The notes under the pieces were generated by a model that searched no databases, had not been told where the DNA came from, and was given only the letters and a program-made list of their open reading frames with translations. A stretch of 64,000 nucleotides of DNA from the NCBI GenBank assembly GCA_001553355.1, contig KQ960818.1, positions 29,493 to 93,492 of the forward strand. Direction: 5' to 3'. How positions within the stretch are numbered: position 1 is the first letter of the stretch; every line of letters begins with the position of its first letter. Shown in pieces: positions 36,728 to 44,291 of this stretch. A program made the translations under genes and the position numbers. This DNA is from Veillonellaceae bacterium DNF00626 (GTDB taxonomy: Bacteria; Bacillota; Negativicutes; Veillonellales; Dialisteraceae).

Positions 36728-37681
36728 ATGTCAATTAAAACAAGAAAAATAGGAATCATCGGTGCCGGAAATGTAGGCACACACTTAGCTCTTCAATTCG
36801 CCACGCAAGGTCTTGCCGACGAAGTAGTTTTCTATGATATTAAACAAGAAAAAGCCGAAGGAGAAACATTGGATATAGCCGATGCCATAAGCTATCTTCC
36901 GCATCACTTTGATATATATGCCGGTACGATAGCTGATATGCGTGACGCAGACGTACTCATAAACGCTTCAGGCAATCCGAGAAAACCGGGACAAACCCGA
37001 TTGGATCTTTTGGACGACGCTATTGCCACATCAAAAATGCTACTTCCGGAAATTGAAAAATCCGGCTTTGACGGCTTTATTATTTCCATTTCCAATCCCT
37101 GTGATGTCGTAGCAGCCTATTGGCAACACATCCTCTCATGGGACAAGAAAAAAATCTTCGGCTCAGGCACAGCGCTTGACTCTGCACGCCTTCAAATGCA
37201 ATTATCCGAACAATTGCATATAAATCGCCGCTCCCTCACAGCTTACCTCTTAGGCGAACATGGCGATAGTTCCATGATTCCATGGAGTCACGTCACCGTA
37301 GCAGGAAAACCCTTAGATGAAATACTTTCAGAAAAACCGGACCTTTACCACATGGACGATAAAGAAACCATTTTAAAAAAAGTTCACGATCAAGGAAATA
37401 TCGAAAACACAAAAAAAGGTTGCACGGAATTTGGTGTCACATCCGCTACCGCCGAACTTATTCGTGCTATTTTCCACAATGAACATAAAATCCTACCATG
37501 CTCCGTCTACTTAAACGGGCCTTATGGCATCAAAGACAGCTTTGCTTCCGTACCGGTAAAAATCGGCAAAGACGGCGTAGAAGATATTTTAGAATTGCAT
37601 TTAACAGAAGAAGAAATGAAAGCCTTCCATGCCTCTATTGATATACTCAAAACCCATTTCCAAAAAGCATTAAAATTGTAG
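36728..37681 (+). CDS. Lactate/malate dehydrogenase family protein, malate-type specificity residue
   Basis: 317 residues from the ATG at 36728 (AAAGGAGG 7 bases upstream). NAD-binding GIIGAGNVGTHLA, catalytic His178 in GEHGDSS and the substrate Arg154 in DSARLQ are typical of both LDH and MDH. In the mobile loop SGNPRKPGQTR, the position that is Gln in lactate dehydrogenases is Arg85, as in malate dehydrogenases. The rest of the loop and the GSGTALDSARL segment are LDH-like. I favour malate/oxaloacetate or a related 2-oxoacid, but annotation as L-lactate dehydrogenase is also possible. Confidence 0.85.
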   Translation: MSIKTRKIGIIGAGNVGTHLALQFATQGLADEVVFYDIKQEKAEGETLDIADAISYLPHHFDIYAGTIADMRDADVLINASGNPRKPGQTRLDLLDDAIATSKMLLPEIEKSGFDGFIISISNPCDVVAAYWQHILSWDKKKIFGSGTALDSARLQMQLSEQLHINRRSLTAYLLGEHGDSSMIPWSHVTVAGKPLDEILSEKPDLYHMDDKETILKKVHDQGNIENTKKGCTEFGVTSATAELIRAIFHNEHKILPCSVYLNGPYGIKDSFASVPVKIGKDGVEDILELHLTEEEMKAFHASIDILKTHFQKALKL

Positions 37682-37802
37682 TTTTTCATGCCTTTAAATC
37701 ATAACGGTCAATAATTTTTTGATTTTTTATCATTTATAAATGGAATTTTAGACAAAGTTGTATTATAATATAAAGTACACAAAACGGAAAGGAGGGAATG
37801 AC

Positions 37803-38324
37803 ATGAAAAAATTACCGTTAGGTTTATGTACCGCTCTCATATGTGCCGGTGCATCTTTCCTACCTATGTCTACGAACGCTATGTTGCCGCTTATGCAAGC
37901 TGATGCCGGATACAATTACAACACAGCTAAAGATGGCCTTCATAGCGCGCATATTGAAATTGCACCGTGGAAAAAATTCGTCGTCGGCGCAGAATATCGC
38001 CATTGGAATAACAACGGCAATGAAGCGGATATTTACGCAAAGTATCGAATCGGTCATGTTTATGTCGGTCTTGGAAATAGAAACTACATCAATGATCAAT
38101 CAAAAGTTTATGGCCTCATTGAAGGAAAAACAAAATTAGTTGGTCCTTTAGGCGCTTATGCCGGCGTTAAATTATCCGAACGAGAACGAGAATATAAAGT
38201 AGGTCTTCAATTAGATCTCATTCCCTCTTCCTTTGATCTTGATTTTAACTACACTTATTTCGATAAAAAAGATAACGAAAAAAATCCAAAAGGTTTCGGA
38301 TTCGGTTTAAATTACAGTTTCTAA
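37803..38324 (+). CDS. Small outer-membrane beta-barrel protein
   Basis: 173 residues. A signal peptide spans about residues 1-21 (MKKLPLGLCTALICAGASF, Ala-rich end). The mature part alternates short amphipathic strands with aromatic girdle residues (GYNYNT, EIAPWKKFVVGAEYRHW, GHVYVGLGNRNY, DLDFNYTYF) and ends in FGFGLNYSF; a terminal Phe is the outer-membrane insertion signal. The ATG at 37803 follows AAAGGAGGG. Function unknown; it shows that the host has an outer membrane. Confidence 0.85.
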   Translation: MKKLPLGLCTALICAGASFLPMSTNAMLPLMQADAGYNYNTAKDGLHSAHIEIAPWKKFVVGAEYRHWNNNGNEADIYAKYRIGHVYVGLGNRNYINDQSKVYGLIEGKTKLVGPLGAYAGVKLSEREREYKVGLQLDLIPSSFDLDFNYTYFDKKDNEKNPKGFGFGLNYSF

Positions 38325-38336
38325 ACATACGCATTT

Positions 38337-38364
38337 AAAAGACGGTTTCCTACCGTCTTTTTTA
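38337..38364 (+). terminator. Terminator after the beta-barrel gene
   Basis: AAAAGACGG pairs with CCGTCTTTT around TTTCCTA, followed by more T. Confidence 0.85.
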
Positions 38365-38432
38365 TTTTCATTAAACACGATGAATGAGATGATTTAAATT
38401 TCATAAAACTATTCTAATTCTTCCAAAAAGTA

Positions 38433-38461
38433 TTGACAAACAAAAATTTCCTTTGTACAAT
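38433..38461 (+). promoter_or_regulatory. Promoter of the ilvD T-box transcript
   Basis: TTGACA (38433-38438) and TACAAT (38456-38461) with a 17-base spacer, giving a transcript start near 38468. Confidence 0.85.
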
Positions 38462-38467
38462 AGCGTA

Positions 38468-38760
38468 AATACTTTTTGAAGCAACATGCTAAAAGTATAC
38501 TAAACAATCTGATGATGGGAACGAGTAATGAACCGGAACATTCACAGAGAGCCGACGGTCGGTGTAAGTCGGTAATGAAAGGTTGATGAAAATCCTCCCT
38601 GAAGAGAAGTGCTGAACTGATTAAGCACTTACGATTTTTCCACGTTATAGGAAACGCGTATGTTGGTACGTTGTAGAGAGCTTTTATCAGTAATGGTAAA
38701 AGAATCAGGGTGGTAACGCGGAATTCTCCGTCCCTCTTTTGAGGGATGGAGTTTTTTTAT
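38468..38760 (+). promoter_or_regulatory. T-box riboswitch controlling ilvD
   Basis: The leader holds the T-box consensus AGGGTGGTAACGCG (38707-38720), then a terminator (CTCCGTCCCTC pairing with GAGGGATGGAG, followed by a T-run near 38752-38758). Stem I carries AGAGA and GGTGTAAGTCGGTAATG-like conserved parts. The likely specifier is ATC (Ile) in the GAAAATCCTCC segment, with CTC (Leu) the next candidate. Uncharged tRNA would allow read-through into ilvD, matching need for branched-chain amino acids. Confidence 0.93.
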
Positions 38761-38866
38761 TTCTCCATTTTGACTATCTATACGCCCCATACGAATCAAG
38801 ACGGTAAAGGAAACTTTACCCGTGATTATTTTATATTAGCCTACGGGCAAAAAGGAGTGAAAAATA

Positions 38867-40519
38867 ATGCGTAGTGATGTAGTAAAGAAGGGAATAACCC
38901 GTACAGCCCATCGAACTTTGTTCCATGCTATGGGTTATTCCGATGATGACTTGAGTAAACCTTTAATCGGTGTAGTGGATGCATTCAATGAGATTATTCC
39001 CGGGCATATCCATTTACGGGATATTGCACAAGCAGTAAAATTGGGAGTTTCTGCTGCCGGTGGAACGCCTATTGAATTTCCGGCCATCGGAATTTGTGAC
39101 GGTATTGCTATGGGACATAGCGGAATGAGATATCCTTTAGCCAGTCGAGAACTTATTTGTGATTCCATTGAAGCCGTAGCCAATGCCCACGCTTTTGACG
39201 GTCTTGTCTTGATTCCAAATTGCGATAAGATTGTTCCGGGCATGTTAATGGCTGCCGGCAGATTGAATATTCCTGCCGTAGTCGTAAGTGGCGGCCCCAT
39301 GCTTGCCGGACGTTATAAAGGAAAAGACATCAGTGTAAGTACAATGTTTGAAGCAGCAGGCAAAGTGGAAAGCGGCCAAATGGACGAAAGTGAATTAGCA
39401 CGAATGGAATGCCTTGCCTGTCCCGGCTGCGGTTCATGTTCCGGTTTATTTACTGCCAATACCATGAACTGCCTTACAGAAGTTTTAGGCATGGGCCTTC
39501 CGGGAAATGGTACCATTCCGGCAGCTTACACAGGCGCTCGCCGCATCTTAGCGAAAAAAGCCGGTGCTGCTATCATGACTCTTGTTAAGAAAGATATAAA
39601 ACCTCGTGACATCATGACCATGAAAGCTTTTGAAAATGCCATTGCCGTAGATATGGCTATCGGCGGTTCTACAAATACCGTACTCCATTTACCTGCTATT
39701 GCTCATGAAGCCGGTCTTGATCTTCCCTTGGACTTATTTGACGAAATCAGTAAAAAAGCAGCATACATCTGTAAACTGAGCCCGGGCGGTTCCTATCATA
39801 TCCAAGATTTGAATGAAGCCGGCGGTATGAATGCCGTCATGAAAGAATTAACAAAGCTCCATTTGATTCACGAAGACGCAATTACCATCAACGGCACCGT
39901 CGCCGACCGCGTAGCCGAAGGAGAAAATGAACGGCCGGAAGTTCTTCATACAGTAGAAAATGCTTATATGAATAAAGGCGGCATCGCTATTCTGAAAGGA
40001 AATTTAGCCCCCTTAGGTTCAGTCATCAAAGAAAGTGCCGTAGATCCTGATTTATTAACCTATACCGGAACAGCTAAATGCTTCAACTCCGAAGAAGATG
40101 CCATCAAAGCCATCATGGACGGAGAAATCAAAGAAGGCCATGTAGTCGTTATTCGCTATGAAGGCCCAAAAGGTGGCCCGGGCATGAGAGAAATGCTCAA
40201 CCCCACAGCAGTCATCACCGGCATGGGACTTAAAGTAGCCCTTCTCACAGACGGTCGCTTCAGTGGTGCCAGCCGCGGCGCTTGTGTAGGTCATATTTCA
40301 CCGGAAGCCATGGAAGGCGGCCCCATCGCTTTAGTACACGATGGCGACCTTATCACCGTCGACGTACCAAACCGCAAATTGGAACTTCACGTCAGTGACG
40401 AAGAATTAGCCAAACGAAAATCATTATGGACTCCGCCGGAACCAAAAGTAAAAACCGGGTATTTATCCAGATATGCTCGTCTTGTAACTTCTGCCAATAC
40501 CGGTGCCGTATTGAAATAA
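38867..40519 (+). CDS. ilvD: Dihydroxy-acid dehydratase
   Basis: Makes 2-ketoisovalerate and 2-keto-3-methylvalerate in valine, isoleucine and pantothenate synthesis. 550 residues. Iron-sulfur Cys residues are in PNCDKIVPG and [11 protein letters not shown], and the [10 protein letters not shown]-like [11 protein letters not shown] and [11 protein letters not shown] segments are diagnostic. It is preceded by a T-box leader and GGAGTG. A 22-residue reading frame and a PanS-like transporter follow, and the pantothenate genes are next. Confidence 0.97.
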   Translation: MRSDVVKKGITRTAHRTLFHAMGYSDDDLSKPLIGVVDAFNEIIPGHIHLRDIAQAVKLGVSAAGGTPIEFPAIGICDGIAMGHSGMRYPLASRELICDSIEAVANAHAFDGLVLIPNCDKIVPGMLMAAGRLNIPAVVVSGGPMLAGRYKGKDISVSTMFEAAGKVESGQMDESELARMECLACPGCGSCSGLFTANTMNCLTEVLGMGLPGNGTIPAAYTGARRILAKKAGAAIMTLVKKDIKPRDIMTMKAFENAIAVDMAIGGSTNTVLHLPAIAHEAGLDLPLDLFDEISKKAAYICKLSPGGSYHIQDLNEAGGMNAVMKELTKLHLIHEDAITINGTVADRVAEGENERPEVLHTVENAYMNKGGIAILKGNLAPLGSVIKESAVDPDLLTYTGTAKCFNSEEDAIKAIMDGEIKEGHVVVIRYEGPKGGPGMREMLNPTAVITGMGLKVALLTDGRFSGASRGACVGHISPEAMEGGPIALVHDGDLITVDVPNRKLELHVSDEELAKRKSLWTPPEPKVKTGYLSRYARLVTSANTGAVLK

Positions 40520-40561
40520 ATTGCATTAGCAAAGAAATATAAAACGACAAGGAGATTTATC

Positions 40562-40630
40562 ATGAACTATCAAAAAAATTCAACCTACACGAAAATGACA
40601 CCATGCACAAACGGAGGTGAATACAAATGA
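40562..40630 (+). CDS. Possible 22-residue leader peptide upstream of the first PanS-like gene
   Basis: ATG at 40562 follows AAGGAG at good spacing and the frame encodes 22 residues, Asn/Thr/Tyr/Lys-rich with one Cys, ending in a TGA that overlaps the next ATG as ATGA. The ribosome site of the downstream transporter (GGAGGTG) lies inside this frame, so translation of one could control the other. There is no homology evidence; the overlap and the strong ribosome site are the only support. Confidence 0.45.
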   Translation: MNYQKNSTYTKMTPCTNGGEYK

Positions 40631-41598
40631 CCGCCAATGTTCTTCAAAGTGTATCTCAATTTTTCACAAAATATTTATCCGTCATGGTTTTATTAGCCGG
40701 CGTACTCGGCATCTTAGCGCCGAAATATTTCCAAGTCCTCGCCCCCACCGTACCATGGATGCTTGGCATCATCATGTTCGGCATGGGACTCACACTGACA
40801 TTCAAAGACTTCAGACAAGTCTTTCGCCATCCCAAAGCCGTCTTTTTAGGTATGCTCTTCCAATTTATGATCATGCCCTCAGTCGCTCTGGCTCTTATTT
40901 CCCTATTTCCCGTACCCCCGGAAGTAGCCGTAGGTGTCATCTTAGTAGGATGCTGCCCCGGTGGCACGGCCTCTAATGTCATCAGTTATATTGCCAAAGC
41001 CGATGTGGCACTGTCCGTATCCATGACTATGGTAAATACCGTTTTATCACCTTTCGTCACACCCTTCCTCGTATGGCTCTGCGCCGGTGCTGAAGTAAAT
41101 ATGAGTTACACCGCCATGATGATGTCCATCATGAAAATGGTACTCCTTCCTATCCTGGCAGGTGTCACATGCAATTACTTCTTCCCCAAAACCGTGGCGA
41201 AAATTTCAAACGTTATGCCATCACTCTCTGCGATGGTCATCGTCTTAGTCGCCGCATGTGTCGTATCACTGAGCTATAAAACCATACTCACCAGTGGTCT
41301 TGTCATCGTCACCGTCGTAATACTTCACAATCTTTTCGGACTTTCCTTAGGAAACCTCTTTGCTCGCCTTGCGAAACTAAACGAAGCCCAAGTCCGTGCC
41401 ATGACAGTTGAAGTAGGCATGCAAAACTCCGCCTTGGCATCCACCTTGGCGCTCATGTTCTTCACCCCGGTAGGCGGACTCGCAGGCGCCGTATTCAGCG
41501 TATGCCACAATGTCACCGGCTCACTCTTTGCCTCTTACTGCGTAGCAAAAGACGAAAAGAAAACCGATCGCTTAGTCCTTAGTCCGGAACACTCATAA
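40627..41598 (+). CDS. Bile acid:sodium symporter family transporter, PanS-like (copy 1)
   Basis: 323 residues with about nine to ten transmembrane helices of the BASS family. The conserved [29 protein letters not shown] and EVGMQNSALASTLAL segments form the crossing substrate site. Salmonella PanS, a BASS member, imports ketopantoate, and this gene and a paralogue flank panC-panD, so ketopantoate or a related pantothenate precursor is the best guess. Many third codon positions are C, unlike copy 2, whose protein is nonetheless closely similar. Confidence 0.85.
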   Translation: MTANVLQSVSQFFTKYLSVMVLLAGVLGILAPKYFQVLAPTVPWMLGIIMFGMGLTLTFKDFRQVFRHPKAVFLGMLFQFMIMPSVALALISLFPVPPEVAVGVILVGCCPGGTASNVISYIAKADVALSVSMTMVNTVLSPFVTPFLVWLCAGAEVNMSYTAMMMSIMKMVLLPILAGVTCNYFFPKTVAKISNVMPSLSAMVIVLVAACVVSLSYKTILTSGLVIVTVVILHNLFGLSLGNLFARLAKLNEAQVRAMTVEVGMQNSALASTLALMFFTPVGGLAGAVFSVCHNVTGSLFASYCVAKDEKKTDRLVLSPEHS

Positions 41599-41605
41599 AA
41601 CACCA

Positions 41606-41638
41606 AAAGAAATAGCCGCCATAAAGACGGCTTTTTTC
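41606..41638 (+). terminator. Terminator after the first PanS-like gene
   Basis: AGCCG and CGGCT pair around GCCATAAAGA, followed by a T-run. Confidence 0.75.
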
Positions 41639-41737
41639 TATTGGCATACACATCATGCCATCACAAGAAATATTCACTTTTTAAGAGGATATTTCTTTTT
41701 TATATGTCTTTTAACATAACGATATATCTCTATTTCC

Positions 41738-41766
41738 TTGACAAAATCAATCTTCCATTGTATATT
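41738..41766 (+). promoter_or_regulatory. Promoter of the panC-panD-transporter unit
   Basis: TTGACA (41738-41743), 17 bases, TATATT (41761-41766): a near-consensus promoter, 210 bases before the panC start. Confidence 0.85.
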
Positions 41767-41772
41767 GACACA

Positions 41773-41975
41773 CGAAGGTTTTTCTATCGAAGTATCCTGT
41801 GTGAACTTCAGATAACTAAAGAAATAAGCTTTCAAATTTTATATCGCTTGGATTGCCATAACCGAGACGAATGCAGATAATTCAGTCATACTTGATATTT
41901 TTTAACGCATTTCGTTTTGAAATGTGTTTTTTTATTATCTGTCCTACAGCCTCTCTATGGAGAAAGGAAGAAATC
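41773..41975 (+). promoter_or_regulatory. Long panC leader with an internal terminator hairpin
   Basis: About 200 untranslated bases. A hairpin ACGCATTTC (41905-41913) with GAAATGTGT (41919-41927) plus seven T forms an intrinsic terminator 43 bases before panC. So transcripts may stop at about 41933 unless read through. It could be an attenuator or unknown riboswitch for pantothenate genes, or else a stand-alone small RNA of about 160 bases. I recognise no known riboswitch class. Confidence 0.6.
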
Positions 41976-42827
41976 GTGAAAATTATAAGAACTGTCGCCG
42001 ACATTCGGGAGTATGTACGGTGCTGCAAGAGTGAAGGAAAGAGTATCGGACTTGTGCCTACCATGGGTGCTTTGCATGAAGGTCATGCCTCTTTAATTGA
42101 GGCGGCGCGAAAGGAAAATGATGTAGTCATTGTAAGTGTTTTTGTGAATCCTACGCAATTCGGCCCTACGGAAGATTTTGATGCTTATCCGCGTCAGTTG
42201 GATGCTGATGCACAAAGGGCTGAGCAGGCAGGTGCAGATGTTATTTTTGCTCCGACGCCTAAGGAAATGTATCCTTCAGTTGATATGACTTGGGTGGAGG
42301 TGACCGGTGATATTACGAAAGTGCTTTGCGGCAGGAGTCGCCCTATTCATTTTCGCGGCGTCACTACGGTGGTAGCGAAGTTATTTCATTTAGCACAGCC
42401 AAATCGAGCTTATTTCGGTCTGAAGGATGCACAGCAAACCGAGGTGCTTCGCCGGATGGTCACTGATTTGTTTTTCGATGTGGAATTACGCATTATGCCA
42501 ATCATTCGTGAGGCAGATGGTCTTGCCAAAAGTTCCCGGAATGTTTATTTATCTCCGGCGGAACGAACAGCAGCACTCATTTTGTCAAAAACTTTACGAG
42601 AAGCAAAGGAAAAATTTGTCGGCGGTCTTCATGATGCCGCAGCGCTCGTTGATTTCGTACGTACAAATATTTCTTCTGAGCCTTTGGCGGATATTGATTA
42701 TGTGGAAATATACCAGCTCCCCGGGCTTTTACCGGTAAAGAGTTCTCTCAAGGGAAAATATTTATTAGCCGTAGCGGTTCGTTTCGGCACAACTCGTCTT
42801 ATTGATAATGTCATTTTGGAGGATTAA
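41976..42827 (+). CDS. panC: Pantothenate synthetase
   Basis: Joins pantoate and beta-alanine with ATP. 283 residues from a GTG at 41976 with GGAAG upstream; this gives the usual family length, while upstream in-frame codons add an unlikely hydrophobic stretch. [16 protein letters not shown] (HIGH-like), the FGLKDAQQ segment and KSSRNVYLS (KMSKS-like) are seen. panD follows 2 bases later. panB is not encoded in the window. Confidence 0.96.
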   Translation: MKIIRTVADIREYVRCCKSEGKSIGLVPTMGALHEGHASLIEAARKENDVVIVSVFVNPTQFGPTEDFDAYPRQLDADAQRAEQAGADVIFAPTPKEMYPSVDMTWVEVTGDITKVLCGRSRPIHFRGVTTVVAKLFHLAQPNRAYFGLKDAQQTEVLRRMVTDLFFDVELRIMPIIREADGLAKSSRNVYLSPAERTAALILSKTLREAKEKFVGGLHDAAALVDFVRTNISSEPLADIDYVEIYQLPGLLPVKSSLKGKYLLAVAVRFGTTRLIDNVILED

Positions 42828-42829
42828 TC

Positions 42830-43213
42830 ATGTTGTACAATATGTTTCATGGTAAAATTCATCGCGCAACGGTAACGGAAGCGAATTTGAATTATATGGG
42901 AAGTATCACCATTGATGAAGAGCTGATGGAGTTGGCAGGTATTCTTCCGGGTGAACGGGTGCAGATTGTAAATAATAATAATGGCGCGCGATTGGAAACG
43001 TACACGATCCCCGGTGAGCGTGGCAGTGGCGTGATTTGTCTTAATGGTGCCGCCGCCCGTTTGACGGCTATCGGTGATACAGTTATTATCATCGCTTACT
43101 CTATGATGGATGAAAAGGAGGCACGGACATTTTCTCCTAAGGTGGTTATGGTAGATGAAAAAAATCATCCGCTGAAAGTACGGGGACATGAAAAGGCCGG
43201 TGAAATAGGATGA
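42830..43213 (+). CDS. panD: Aspartate 1-decarboxylase (proenzyme)
   Basis: Makes beta-alanine from aspartate. 127 residues; the self-cleavage point Gly24-Ser25 in NYMGSITID yields the pyruvoyl group. It overlaps the next transporter gene by 4 bases. Together with panC it supplies the last two steps to pantothenate. Confidence 0.97.
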   Translation: MLYNMFHGKIHRATVTEANLNYMGSITIDEELMELAGILPGERVQIVNNNNGARLETYTIPGERGSGVICLNGAAARLTAIGDTVIIIAYSMMDEKEARTFSPKVVMVDEKNHPLKVRGHEKAGEIG

Positions 43214-44184
43214 GTCTTAAGCGCTGTGTACAATTTTGCACGAAATATATGTCCTTAGGTGTTGTTCTTGCCGGATTTGCCGGTGTTTTTGTTCCTCAGT
43301 TATTTCAATCTTTAGCGCCGAAAATTCCCTGGATGTTGGGCATTATCATGTTCGGCATGGGTATGAGTCTTAGTATTAACGATTTCAAACAGGTTTTTCA
43401 TCATCCGACAGCAGTGCTTTTGGGTATTTTATTTCAATTTATCATTATGCCCGTGGCGGCTATGTTTCTCGTTTTTCTATTTCCCTTGCCGCCTGAAATA
43501 GCAATCGGTGTCATCTTGGTAGGTTGCTGCCCCGGTGGTACGGCGTCTAATGTGATTAGTTATATTTCCAATGCCGATGTGGCATTATCTGTGTCAATGA
43601 CTATGGTGAATACGATTTTATCGCCTTTCATCACACCTTTTCTTATTTGGCAAACCGCCGGCACTTGGATAGAGATGAGTTATACGGCCATGATGTTTTC
43701 TATCATGCAAATGGTTTTATTACCGCTTATTTTGGGCGTTGGGCTAAATTATTTCTTCCCCAAACCCATTGCAAAAATTTCCGGTATTATGCCCATGCTG
43801 TCTGCTTTGGTTGTCATATTAACAGTGGCTTGCGTGGTATCTCTTAGTCATGAAGCCATCATCACCAGTGGTCTTCTCATTCTCACGGTAGTCATTTTGC
43901 ATAATTTCTTCGGTCTGACTTTAGGATATACTTTCGCTCGTCTTTTCCGATTAAGCGAAAGACAAACCCGTGCCATGACTATCGAAGTGGGTATGCAAAA
44001 TTCCGGCCTTGCCTCTACTTTGGCACTGATGTATTTCACTGCTGCCGGTGGTATCGCCGGTGCTATCTTCAGTGTATGGCACAATGTGACCGGTTCCCTT
44101 TTTGCCTCTTACTGCGTGACAAAAGATGAACGAGCCAAAGAAACATTTTCTCTATCTGCCGTTCAATCGGTCGATCATAATTAA
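43210..44184 (+). CDS. Bile acid:sodium symporter family transporter, PanS-like (copy 2)
   Basis: 324 residues, strongly similar over its whole length to the copy at 40627-41598 (shared [50 protein letters not shown]). The overlap with panD shows direct coupling to pantothenate synthesis, so it is the stronger candidate of the two for a pantothenate-precursor importer. Substrate remains an inference. Confidence 0.87.
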   Translation: MSLKRCVQFCTKYMSLGVVLAGFAGVFVPQLFQSLAPKIPWMLGIIMFGMGMSLSINDFKQVFHHPTAVLLGILFQFIIMPVAAMFLVFLFPLPPEIAIGVILVGCCPGGTASNVISYISNADVALSVSMTMVNTILSPFITPFLIWQTAGTWIEMSYTAMMFSIMQMVLLPLILGVGLNYFFPKPIAKISGIMPMLSALVVILTVACVVSLSHEAIITSGLLILTVVILHNFFGLTLGYTFARLFRLSERQTRAMTIEVGMQNSGLASTLALMYFTAAGGIAGAIFSVWHNVTGSLFASYCVTKDERAKETFSLSAVQSVDHN

Positions 44185-44282
44185 AAAAGAAAAACTACAA
44201 GTACGAATTGATATGTACCCTGTTGACTGACTAAGCTTCAGCCCGGTACATATCAATTTTTTTACCCGTAGTTTTTTCTTTT
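44183..44282. terminator. Large two-tier hairpin, bidirectional terminator
   Basis: An inner perfect 13-bp stem (ATTGATATGTACC at 44207-44219 with GGTACATATCAAT at 44245-44257, 25-base loop) lies inside an outer stem (AAAGAAAAACTAC with GTAGTTTTTTCTTT, one bulge). A T-run follows the inner stem at once on the plus strand, and the outer stem gives runs in both directions. The genes on either side are convergent. Confidence 0.75.
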
Positions 44283-44291
44283 CTCATATAT

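Noticed and set aside
40627-44184. Sharp strand-composition switch between the two PanS copies as evidence of transfer
   Set aside because: A few hand counts gave mixed GC skew in both copies, so I could not support it without a computed skew plot.
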